64,000 bases of DNA from NCBI RefSeq assembly GCF_032814565.1, contig NZ_CP136521.1, positions 2,018,501-2,082,500 on the forward strand, in the 5' to 3' direction. Shown piece by piece: positions 37,671 through 44,610 of this stretch (positions are counted from its first letter, which is position 1; each line of letters opens with the position of its first letter). The notes beneath the pieces are model-generated. The model was not told where the DNA came from. It saw only the letters and a program-made list of their open reading frames with translations, and ran no database searches. Both the position numbers and the translations under genes were made by a program. Source of the stretch: Hwangdonia lutea (GTDB taxonomy: Bacteria > Bacteroidota > Bacteroidia > Flavobacteriales > Flavobacteriaceae).

Positions 37671-38675
37671 ATGAAATTGAAGAATATCTTAATGATAGCT
37701 ATCGGCGTATTATGTGCTCACACGGCTACATCGCAAGAAGGTTTACCAATATACACAGATTATTTAACCGATAATTATTACCTCATACATCCATCAATGG
37801 CGGGAATTGCCAATTGCTCTAAGGTTAGGTTAACCTCACGCCAGCAATGGTTTGGTCATGAAGATGCACCAAGACTTACCACATTGAGTTTAAATGGAAG
37901 AATAGGCGAAACGCCATCTGCAATAGGTGGTATTTTGTTTACCGATAAAAACGGATACCATTCGCAATCTGGAGCTTATGCAACTTATGCACATCACCTG
38001 TTGTTTTCAAGAAATGAAGTAGATTTGAATATGCTTTCGTTTGGGATAAGCGCGGGATTTATACAGTATAAATTAGATGAAACCAGCTTTTTGTTTGATG
38101 GGCCCGATCCTATTATTGATGGTATTGTGCAAAACGAAACCAATTTTAATATTGATTTAGGATTTTCATATCACTTTTTGGATTACTACGCACATGCCAC
38201 CGTTAAAAACGTATTGAAAAATGCCGGTGTAAATAACGATATTGAAATTACAAGCAATTTAAGGCGCTACTTGCTTTCGGTTGGAGGTGTTTTTGGAAAA
38301 TTAGGAAGCGATTGGAGTTACGAACCTTCAATCATGTTTCAGTATAAAGATGGCACACAAGAGGCCGCCATAGATGTAAACGGAAAAGTTTATAAAGACA
38401 TGGATTTTGGTAAAATTTGGGCTGGCTTATCGTATCGACAAAGTTTTGATGGTGCCGAATATTTGATAAATTCAAATACGGTAAAAAGTCAAAAATTACG
38501 ACAACTCACACCCATTTTAGGGGTTGATTATAAACAATTCATGTTTGCTTACACCTATACCTACCAAAACAATTCAGTAGTTTTTACAAGTGGCGGATTT
38601 CATCAAATTACCTTAGGATTTAATTTTGCTTGTAAAAGAAAGCGCTACGAATGTAGATGTCCGGCGGTAAATTAA
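37671..38675 (+). CDS. PorP/SprF family type IX secretion membrane protein
   Basis: The 334-residue protein has a signal peptide (MKLKNILMIAIGVLCAHTATSQ) and the PorP/SprF outer-membrane pattern: YTDYLTDNYYLIHPSMAGIANCSKVRLTSRQQW near the N-terminus and glycine/aromatic strands ending in GFHQITLGFNFAC. SprF-like proteins pair with particular T9SS substrates such as SprB. No large adhesin gene is adjacent here, so the partner is unknown. ATG 37671 is preferred to the TTG five codons upstream. A TATATTTG box occurs at 37577-37584. Confidence 0.9.
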   Translation: MKLKNILMIAIGVLCAHTATSQEGLPIYTDYLTDNYYLIHPSMAGIANCSKVRLTSRQQWFGHEDAPRLTTLSLNGRIGETPSAIGGILFTDKNGYHSQSGAYATYAHHLLFSRNEVDLNMLSFGISAGFIQYKLDETSFLFDGPDPIIDGIVQNETNFNIDLGFSYHFLDYYAHATVKNVLKNAGVNNDIEITSNLRRYLLSVGGVFGKLGSDWSYEPSIMFQYKDGTQEAAIDVNGKVYKDMDFGKIWAGLSYRQSFDGAEYLINSNTVKSQKLRQLTPILGVDYKQFMFAYTYTYQNNSVVFTSGGFHQITLGFNFACKRKRYECRCPAVN

Positions 38676-38688
38676 GCAAACTATAGAT

Positions 38689-38759
38689 TGACTCATCGAG
38701 CACAGTCGAGATGTTATTGAGGTCATTACATAAAGGTTTCGACTGCGCACGAACAGACA
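38689..38759. repeat. Inverted pair of TGTC-headed hairpin repeats
   Basis: The left unit is TGACT, stem CATC / GATG and loop GAGCACAGTCGA (38689-38713). The right unit on the minus strand is TGTCT, stem GTT / AAC and an inner GTGCGCAGTCGA (plus-strand 38735-38759). The units converge with about 21 bases between them. They lie between the PorP-like gene and the VWA gene. Confidence 0.75.
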
Positions 38760-38769
38760 TTTTTAGCTT

Positions 38770-39927
38770 TTAATCCCAAGAATACTTTTTCTTTTTGGCT
38801 TGTTCTTTAATCGCTTTGGTCATGGCATTTTCCAATCCGTTTGCATTTTCCTTTTTATGCTCTAAAATATAGAGTTTACGTTTGTTGTTCAACTTCTGAA
38901 TTTGCTTTTGAATGCTCTCGCGTTCATTACGTTTTTTAGCTACAAAAGCCTTTATTTCCGATTCCGATTTTCCTTTTAAAACTTCGGGTAATTGGCTTTC
39001 TTTTAAATCGTCATATTTAAAATCCTTGTCGCTTTCAGCATCAACCAAATCCCAAGATTTATTTTTGTATAAATGCGAGCTTTTGCTCACCGTTCTGCTC
39101 ACGGCATTGGCTTTACTATACATGCCTGCATTGGCATCTTGTTCCGCTTGAAGCGCTATTTTTTGTCTTCCAGCCTGACCGTAAATCACATAGGTTTTAT
39201 TCAGTTTTTGATTTAATATTAAAATATCATCATCAAAAGGCGATGCAATATGCACCGTAGCATTGTTTTGGTTTATTGCCATATATTCGCCATTGGTTAA
39301 GCTCGCGCCATCTTTCCAAAACGTTGAAATGCCTTGTCTGTAATCGCCACAAAAAATAGTATTAATAGTTACGTTTTTTTCTTTGGCATTTGTTGAAGCA
39401 TCTTTATAATTGATTTTACCTTGAGTAAAAGGCTCGTTTCCTGCTATAAAAATAAGTTTTAAATCGTCTGGATTTTTGCCCCATTTTAATTGATTTAATG
39501 AGGTTTGAATGACTTGTCCGCAATATTCTTCACCACCATTTGTGGTTAACGAAAACAGCTCTTTTGAAATCTCGTCAAGGTCTTCGCTAAAGCTTAATAC
39601 CTGTCGGATATAACCTTCGTCGCCATTTAATCGGTCGTTGCCATATTCGTATAATGCAATCTGTAAATTGGGTTTATTGTTGCCGCATTTTGCATAAGAC
39701 AGTTCGTTTACAATATCCCAAAGTTGTGCTTTGGCTTGGTCTATTAACCCGTCCATACTGTTGCTCGTATCCAATAAAAGCGCCACTTTAATGTACTGTT
39801 TACTGGGTTTATTGTTTGAGATTTCTGCTTGAGTATAATCTGTATTTGTCTTTTTGTTGTTTGCATGGCAAGCTATAAAGCTAACGAGCGCGATGCTAAA
39901 AAGGAATGTTTTTAAATACGTTTTCAT
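38770..39927 (-). CDS. VWA-domain lipoprotein
   Basis: The 385-residue product has a lipoprotein signal (MKTYLKTFLFSIALVSFIACHA, Cys20). A von Willebrand factor A domain carries the MIDAS start LLDTSNSMDG near residues 50-59 and a later AGNEPFTQGKI loop. The C-terminal third is charged and helical, rich in Lys/Glu with KNERESIQKQIQKLNNKRK. The VWA domain implies metal-dependent protein binding on the periplasmic side. The ATG at 39927 begins the lipoprotein signal; a longer upstream frame is rejected. Confidence 0.88.
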   Translation of the reverse strand: MKTYLKTFLFSIALVSFIACHANNKKTNTDYTQAEISNNKPSKQYIKVALLLDTSNSMDGLIDQAKAQLWDIVNELSYAKCGNNKPNLQIALYEYGNDRLNGDEGYIRQVLSFSEDLDEISKELFSLTTNGGEEYCGQVIQTSLNQLKWGKNPDDLKLIFIAGNEPFTQGKINYKDASTNAKEKNVTINTIFCGDYRQGISTFWKDGASLTNGEYMAINQNNATVHIASPFDDDILILNQKLNKTYVIYGQAGRQKIALQAEQDANAGMYSKANAVSRTVSKSSHLYKNKSWDLVDAESDKDFKYDDLKESQLPEVLKGKSESEIKAFVAKKRNERESIQKQIQKLNNKRKLYILEHKKENANGLENAMTKAIKEQAKKKKYSWD

Positions 39928-40020
39928 AATATTTTTGTTTTTTGATTTAATGATGCCCACTATGGGTTTTCTGATTAACAACGTAAAATTAAAAGCATCT
40001 TTTTTCTAAAAAAAAGAGGA

Positions 40021-40143
40021 ATGAGTAAACCGGAATATAAAATGAGCCAACGCAACTTTAGACTACGTAAACGCCCCTTTTTCAACTTAAAAACCATTGG
40101 TATTTTAAAGTCATCATTTTATTATAACAAAGAAAGTGCGTAA
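40021..40143 (+). CDS. Possible small basic protein ahead of the kinase gene
   Basis: An ATG at 40021, preceded by AAGAGGA, opens a 40-codon frame ending with TAA at 40141-40143. The peptide starts MSKPEYKMSQRNFRLRKRPF and is strongly basic. I recognise no family. It lies in the 239-base gap between the divergent VWA and kinase genes and points at the kinase gene 23 bases away. It may be a genuine leader or small protein, or chance. Confidence 0.25.
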   Translation: MSKPEYKMSQRNFRLRKRPFFNLKTIGILKSSFYYNKESA

Positions 40144-40166
40144 GTTTATCTATTATAAAGTAACCT

Positions 40167-42341
40167 ATGAAGTTGTTAGTAAAATACATGTTTTTTTTGT
40201 GCCTAGTTTTTAGTACGAGTTTTATGCTTGCGCAGGAAAGGAACAATGATATAAACACCGAAAAACGATTTACGGTACGCGGTTCTGTGATTGAGAGCGA
40301 TACCAACAACCCAATCCCCCATGTTAATATTGAAGTTAGCGGAGGCGCTTACACAACCACCGACAATTTTGGAGAGTTTAGAATTGAAGCCAAAAAAGGT
40401 GACGAGCTTACCATACGACATAAAGATTTTGAAACCGTTTACTATATCATTAAAAGTAGCGAACGCATTAAAGTGGAGGTTCAGCCCAATGAATTAGAAG
40501 AATATGAAAGTAAACTTTTTAAGTCGAGAGCAACTACCCAAGTTTTTAAATCGCTTATTGATTCTGCCGAAGTGTATTTAAAAAATAATGCTAAAAAAAG
40601 TATTCAATTTATAGCTGATGCTTTAAAAGACAGCAAGTCGGTTAAAGAAAACAGTGAAGCTTACGAGGTTTTGGGCGATGTTTATATGCATTGGAAGCAG
40701 TACGATTTAGCGGTTTCAAATTACCGAATAAGCATTCAAAATAGGGCGACCAATACCGTTAAAATTAAACTGGCAAAAGCCTATCAGCTGAATAAAAACT
40801 ATCAAGAAAGCCTTGCTACTTACAACGATATCGATAAAACAGAACTTTCCAATTGGCAGTTGGTGGTGCTTTATGAAGGCGTTGGCGATGTGAACCAAAC
40901 TACCAAAACCTTTGATGCTGCGATTGATGCCTATAACGCAGGGTTAAAGGTGGCAAAAAAACATTTGATAACCCCAAAAATAACCGACTTAAATTCTAAA
41001 ATCGCACAGGTTTATGTTGCGAAAGGCGAATCGCAAAAGGCCAAGGGCTACTTTAACGAATCGTTGAAATTGGCTAAAACCCAAAACAAAAAAAGGGGCG
41101 TTGAAGAAAAAATTAAGGTCGCCGATTTTCAGAACAATTTAAGCGATTATTCCAGTGAAATTGAATTGCGAAAGGAAGCCTTGGAAGCCATATCCGAAAT
41201 AGAAAGCGATTCGGCTTTCGATAACGAAAGTGCTTTAACACCACAAAAACAAAACTATAAAATAGGTAATGCCTATGCCTTGCAAAAAGATTTCGGGCAA
41301 GCCATAACCTATCTTGAAAAAAGCATTGAAGAAGCCGATGATAAAGAAGATTTAATCGTTCAAAAAGATGCGACCAGAAAATTATCTGAAGTGTTGCGTG
41401 ATGCCGGTGAGTTTGATAAAGCTCTGGTGGCCTATCAAAAATATGTGGATTTGGTGGATAAAGTCTATTCAAAAAAAGAACAGGAAATTTCGCAAGCGGC
41501 TCGATTTAGTAAAGATATTGTGAGTAAACAAAACCGGATTTTAAGCTTGGAGAGCGATAGGGCACTTTCTGAAAGCAAATACCAACTCAATATCCAGCAG
41601 GCGCGTACACAAAAACTGATTATTTACTCGCTAATTGGCGGTGTTTTATTATTGCTGATTACAGCATTTTTAATGTTTAAATACATAAAGCAACAGCGTT
41701 TGGCAAACAATTTGTTGGCATTAAAAACCTTGCGCAGTCAAATGAATCCGCACTTTATTTTTAATGCTTTAAACTCGGTAAATAGTTTTATTGCTTCAAA
41801 TGATGAGCGGACTGCAAATAAGTATTTGTCGGATTTTTCATTGTTAATGCGAGCCGTTTTAGAAAATAGCGAAGAAGATTTTATTCCGTTGGAAAAAGAA
41901 ATTGAGTTATTGGAATTATACACCAAATTGGAGCATTTTAGATTTAAAGATAAGTTTGATTACAACATTACGGTCGATAAAAATATCAATGTCAGCGATT
42001 TTGTAATACCGCCCATGCTGCTGCAACCCTATATAGAAAATGCCGTTTGGCACGGGTTGCGATATAAGAAAACAAAAGGGCATTTAAATATTGCAATAAC
42101 CCAAAATAAAGCAGACGAAATTAAAATTACCATTACCGATGATGGCATTGGAAGAAAAAAATCAAAAGCTTTAAAAACCGAAAATCAGCAAAAACAAAAC
42201 TCTAAAGGGATGGGCAATATTAAAAAACGCGTATCCATTTTAAACGCTATGTATAAAGATAAAGTCGATGTTTCTATTGATGATTTTCAAAAAGAAGAGG
42301 ATACGGGAACTAAAGTAGTTGTAACTTTAAAAAAAGATTGA
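40167..42341 (+). CDS. LytS-type sensor histidine kinase with carboxypeptidase-regulatory-like and TPR domains
   Basis: The 724 residues run, in order: a signal peptide; a CarboxypepD-reg-like beta-sandwich (about 35-105: VRGSVIESDTNNPIPHVNIEV ... GEFRIEAKKGDELTIRH); several TPR units (about 125-440); a coiled-coil; one membrane helix at about 487-507; and a His_kinase/HATPase part. The phospho-acceptor is His529 in QMNPHFIFNALNSV and the N-box is ENAVWHGLRYK. The cognate LytTR regulator lies 3' but is separated by a GIY-YIG gene. The large periplasmic region is the likely sensor; its ligand is unknown. Confidence 0.93.
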   Translation: MKLLVKYMFFLCLVFSTSFMLAQERNNDINTEKRFTVRGSVIESDTNNPIPHVNIEVSGGAYTTTDNFGEFRIEAKKGDELTIRHKDFETVYYIIKSSERIKVEVQPNELEEYESKLFKSRATTQVFKSLIDSAEVYLKNNAKKSIQFIADALKDSKSVKENSEAYEVLGDVYMHWKQYDLAVSNYRISIQNRATNTVKIKLAKAYQLNKNYQESLATYNDIDKTELSNWQLVVLYEGVGDVNQTTKTFDAAIDAYNAGLKVAKKHLITPKITDLNSKIAQVYVAKGESQKAKGYFNESLKLAKTQNKKRGVEEKIKVADFQNNLSDYSSEIELRKEALEAISEIESDSAFDNESALTPQKQNYKIGNAYALQKDFGQAITYLEKSIEEADDKEDLIVQKDATRKLSEVLRDAGEFDKALVAYQKYVDLVDKVYSKKEQEISQAARFSKDIVSKQNRILSLESDRALSESKYQLNIQQARTQKLIIYSLIGGVLLLLITAFLMFKYIKQQRLANNLLALKTLRSQMNPHFIFNALNSVNSFIASNDERTANKYLSDFSLLMRAVLENSEEDFIPLEKEIELLELYTKLEHFRFKDKFDYNITVDKNINVSDFVIPPMLLQPYIENAVWHGLRYKKTKGHLNIAITQNKADEIKITITDDGIGRKKSKALKTENQQKQNSKGMGNIKKRVSILNAMYKDKVDVSIDDFQKEEDTGTKVVVTLKKD

Positions 42342-42354
42342 AAAAGCCTCCCTA

Positions 42355-42372
42355 GCCCTCCAAAGGAGGGAA
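42355..42372. repeat. Short palindrome CCCTCC/GGAGGG after the kinase gene
   Basis: CCCTCCAAAGGAGGG with flanking CCTAG and AACTT lies just after the kinase stop. It is a common-looking intergenic palindrome and lacks the TGTC head of the other repeats. Confidence 0.5.
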
Positions 42373-42433
42373 CTTAAACTCAATCCTGAATACGAGTGAG
42401 CAATAAATAATAGAAATAGAAAATAAGAAATGC

Positions 42434-42465
42434 CAACATGAACTAACCGCAATCATAGTTAAACG
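42434..42465 (+). pseudogene. Decayed duplicate of the start of the LytTR regulator gene
   Basis: CAACATGAACTAACCGCAAT followed by CATAGT and AAACGA matches the true regulator start at 42920-42954 (CAACATGAAACTATCCGCAAT, split here at its natural blocks) at about 27 of 31 aligned positions with one gap. This copy has lost a base, so it reads Met-Asn-stop. The two copies are direct repeats that flank the GIY-YIG segment. Confidence 0.6.
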
Positions 42466-42493
42466 ATATAAATAGAGATAAATTGAAATTCGT

Positions 42494-42517
42494 TGTCATG
42501 CTGAGCTTGTCGAAGCA
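42494..42517 (+). repeat. TGTC-headed hairpin repeat, left of the GIY-YIG gene
   Basis: Head TGTCA, stem TGCT / AGCA and loop GAGCTTGTCGA. It converges with the copy at 42855-42879, so the pair brackets the nuclease gene. The GIY-YIG start codon is 24 bases downstream. Confidence 0.8.
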
Positions 42518-42541
42518 CTATCAATTTATAGACAAATAAAA

Positions 42542-42856
42542 ATGAAATACTATTACGTTTACATCCTCCTTTGTTCAGACAGTACCTATTACACAGGAAT
42601 GACTAATGATTTAGAGCGAAGAATTAATCAGCATAAATCAGGCTACAAAGCAGATGGTTATACATTTTCAAGACGACCAATTGAATTAAAATGGTATTTA
42701 CAATGCACAAACCCAAGTGAAGCCATTAAAATTGAAAAGCAAATTATAGGTTGGTCGCAAAAAAAGAAAAAAGCATTAATTGATGAAAATTGGGACGACT
42801 TGATAGAGTTTTCAAAGAATTATTTTGAATATGTGCATCCAGATAAACGATGTTAG
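42542..42856 (+). CDS. GIY-YIG nuclease family protein (UPF0213/YhbQ-like size)
   Basis: The 104-residue single-domain GIY-YIG protein has YVYILL at 5-10, YYTGMT at 16-21, the catalytic arginine region LERRINQH with R26/R27, and metal-site Glu65 in AIKIEKQIIGW. Small GIY-YIG proteins of this type are putative endonucleases of unknown role. Here it separates a kinase from its response regulator. Its stop codon overlaps the first base of a hairpin repeat, and an inverted relative of that repeat lies just before its start. This arrangement suggests that gene and repeats move or are maintained together. Confidence 0.92.
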   Translation: MKYYYVYILLCSDSTYYTGMTNDLERRINQHKSGYKADGYTFSRRPIELKWYLQCTNPSEAIKIEKQIIGWSQKKKKALIDENWDDLIEFSKNYFEYVHPDKRC

Positions 42857-42879
42857 TCCTCGACAGGCTCGGACTGACA
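42855..42879 (-). repeat. TGTC-headed hairpin repeat, right of the GIY-YIG gene
   Basis: On the minus strand: head TGTCA, stem GTCC / GGAC and loop GAGCCTGTCGA. It agrees with the left copy at 17 of the first 22 positions, and all stem differences are paired changes. It begins within the stop codon of the nuclease gene. Confidence 0.8.
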
Positions 42880-42923
42880 TTAAGCCTATCAATTGTCATT
42901 CTTACACAAACAAAAACAACAAC

Positions 42924-43658
42924 ATGAAACTATCCGCAATTATAGTCGAAGACGAAGCAACCAGCAGGGAAATCCTAAAGAATTACCTCAAAAAATACTG
43001 CCCAAACGTAACGGTTTTGGGCGAAGCGGAAAATGTAGAAGAAGCCTTGGTGTTGATTAGAAACAGCGATTTGGATTTGGTATTCCTCGATGTAGAGATG
43101 CCATACGGAAACGCCTTCGATTTACTCGATAAGGTGGGCGACATTAATTTTGAAACCGTATTTGTAACCGCATACAATCATTACGCGATAGACGCTTTAA
43201 ATGCCCACGCCTCTTATTATTTAATGAAACCCATTTCAATCGACGAGCTTATTAAGGCTGTCGATTACGTAACCGAAATAAAAACCAAAGAAGACGCGCT
43301 TCAAAACCAGGTGTTAGTTTCAAAAACAAATACGGTAAATGGTAAAATAACCATTCCGCAGCAAAACGGTTTCGAGATTGTCAATACCACAGATATTTTG
43401 TATTGTAAAGCCGATGATAACTACACCGAAATCTATTTAAACACCAATAAAAAGAAAGTAGTAAGTAAAACACTTAAATATTTTGACGATATTTTAAAGG
43501 CCAGTGGTTTTGCCCGGGTACACAAATCGTATTTAGTTAATGTCAATGAAGTTGTAAAATATAAGAAAGGCAAAGGCGGAAGCGTAATACTTAGCAACGG
43601 AAAAGAAATTATGGTTTCAGCATCAAAAAAATCAGCTTTGTTATCGTATTTCAAATAA
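42924..43658 (+). CDS. LytTR-family response regulator
   Basis: The 244 residues comprise a CheY-like receiver (phospho-acceptor Asp56 in LVFLDVEMP, acidic pocket EDE at 9-11, switch Thr/Lys in VTAYNHYA and LMKPIS) and a LytTR DNA-binding domain (ILYCKADDNYTEIYL ... RVHKSYLVNVNEVVKYKKG). It is the expected partner of the LytS-type kinase upstream. The ATG at 42924 begins the receiver; the frame is open further upstream into the GIY-YIG gene but that is not coding. A decayed copy of its start occurs at 42434. Confidence 0.94.
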   Translation: MKLSAIIVEDEATSREILKNYLKKYCPNVTVLGEAENVEEALVLIRNSDLDLVFLDVEMPYGNAFDLLDKVGDINFETVFVTAYNHYAIDALNAHASYYLMKPISIDELIKAVDYVTEIKTKEDALQNQVLVSKTNTVNGKITIPQQNGFEIVNTTDILYCKADDNYTEIYLNTNKKKVVSKTLKYFDDILKASGFARVHKSYLVNVNEVVKYKKGKGGSVILSNGKEIMVSASKKSALLSYFK

Positions 43659-43665
43659 TCCTTTT

Positions 43666-43840
43666 TGTCATTCCCGCGCAGGCGGGAATCTTATAAATTG
43701 AAACTAAATTTTTAAATTTACTAAAAAACAAAATGATTTCGTGCGAAGCAAGAAAAAACAATAACTCAAAGAAATCTGTAATAATATTTAAAAAGATTCC
43801 CGCCATAGTTTATCTTGAGCGAAGACGAAAGGCGGGAATG
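43666..43840. repeat. Composite inverted-repeat element between the regulator and the carbonic anhydrase gene
   Basis: The left end is TGTC, stem ATTCCCGC / GCGGGAAT and loop GCAG (43666-43689). The right end is a longer palindrome, ATTCCCGCC (43796-43804) with GGCGGGAAT (43831-43839). Its loop contains a second hairpin, CTT / AAG around GAGCGAAGACGA (43814-43831), similar to the GAGCGCAGTCGA repeats. The ends are about 105 bases apart with no ORF. One repeat thus appears to have inserted into another. Confidence 0.7.
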
Positions 43841-43857
43841 TAAAAGTATTCATATTC

Positions 43858-44370
43858 ATGTCAATAATAAAACCAGTAAACGGAAAACACCCACAAATCC
43901 CCAGCGATTGTTACATTGCCGAAAACGCCACTATTGTTGGTGATGTCGTTATGGGAAACCAATGCAGCGTTTGGTTCAGTGCCGTAATTCGTGGCGATGT
44001 ACATTATATAAAAATGGGCAATAAAGTCAATGTGCAAGACGGCGCGGTTATACACGCCACCTACCAAAAAGCGCCCACAACTATTGGCGATAACGTGTCC
44101 ATTGGGCACAATGCCATCGTGCACGGATGTACCATTCACGACAACGTTTTGGTGGGCATGGGCAGTATTATTATGGACGATTGCGTTGTAGAAAGCAACA
44201 GCATTATTGCCGCCGGTGCCGTGGTTACGCAAAACACCAGGGTAGAAGCGGGCAGCATTTATGCGGGCGTTCCGGCAAAAAAAGTGAAAGATATTAGTCA
44301 TGAACTCATTTCGGGCGAGATAGACCGAATCGCAAACAATTATATAAAATATTCAGGTTGGTTTAAGTAA
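43858..44370 (+). CDS. Gamma carbonic anhydrase family protein
   Basis: This 170-residue left-handed beta-helix protein is made of hexapeptide repeats (for example NATIVGDVVMGNQCSVWFSAVIRGD and VSIGHNAIVHGCTIHDNVLVGMG). The family's metal-binding histidines are in VIHATYQK, IGHNAIVHGC. It is a trimer, probably zinc-dependent. Many members lack measurable carbonic anhydrase activity, so the activity here is not certain. No terminator is visible before the riboswitch that follows. Confidence 0.92.
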   Translation: MSIIKPVNGKHPQIPSDCYIAENATIVGDVVMGNQCSVWFSAVIRGDVHYIKMGNKVNVQDGAVIHATYQKAPTTIGDNVSIGHNAIVHGCTIHDNVLVGMGSIIMDDCVVESNSIIAAGAVVTQNTRVEAGSIYAGVPAKKVKDISHELISGEIDRIANNYIKYSGWFK

Positions 44371-44396
44371 AAACATATTAAAATTCTAAAAATCAA

Positions 44397-44426
44397 TTGT
44401 TTAATTAAATTTTTTATGTATATTTA
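44397..44426 (+). promoter_or_regulatory. Promoter-like sequence in front of the TPP riboswitch
   Basis: TTG at 44397-44399, a 19-base spacer and TATATTTA at 44419-44426 match the TTG-N19-TAnnTTTG consensus except for the last base. A start about 5-7 bases downstream would coincide with the first base of riboswitch stem P1. Confidence 0.5.
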
Positions 44427-44430
44427 TACT

Positions 44431-44514
44431 ATTGTATTGGGGTGCTTCTTACATTAGAGGCTGAGAGTATACTCATTGTACTAAATAGGAGTAATGTCAG
44501 TTTAGGAATACGAT
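44431..44514 (+). promoter_or_regulatory. TPP riboswitch (THI element) without a downstream gene
   Basis: Stem P1 is ATTGTATT (44431-44438) with AATACGAT (44507-44514), eight pairs including one G-U. The conserved thiamin-box elements follow in order: GGGGTGC (44439-44445), GGCTGAGAG (44459-44467), then a closing strand ACTC that pairs with GGGT. P4 is CTAAA / TTTAG (44481-44485 and 44501-44505), and the conserved GTAAT at 44491-44495 and TTTAGGAAT follow. Binding of thiamin pyrophosphate normally shuts down thi genes or thiamin transporters. Here a terminator follows at once, and the next gene, murI, is on the opposite strand. Confidence 0.88.
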
Positions 44515-44516
44515 TT

Positions 44517-44566
44517 GCAAAGGAAACACTTGGTCAAAATATCATACTGTTTCCTTTGTTTTTTTA
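44517..44566 (+). terminator. Terminator directly after the TPP aptamer
   Basis: The stem AAAGGAAAC (44519-44527) with GTTTCCTTT (44549-44557) extends by a C-G and a G-U pair outward and an A-T pair inward. It is followed by seven T. It starts 4 bases after P1, the expected place for the expression platform of a transcription-controlling riboswitch. Confidence 0.85.
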
Positions 44567-44610
44567 TCTATTTCTACTTTATGGTAATTTCCAACCAAAG
44601 GAAGCTCAAT

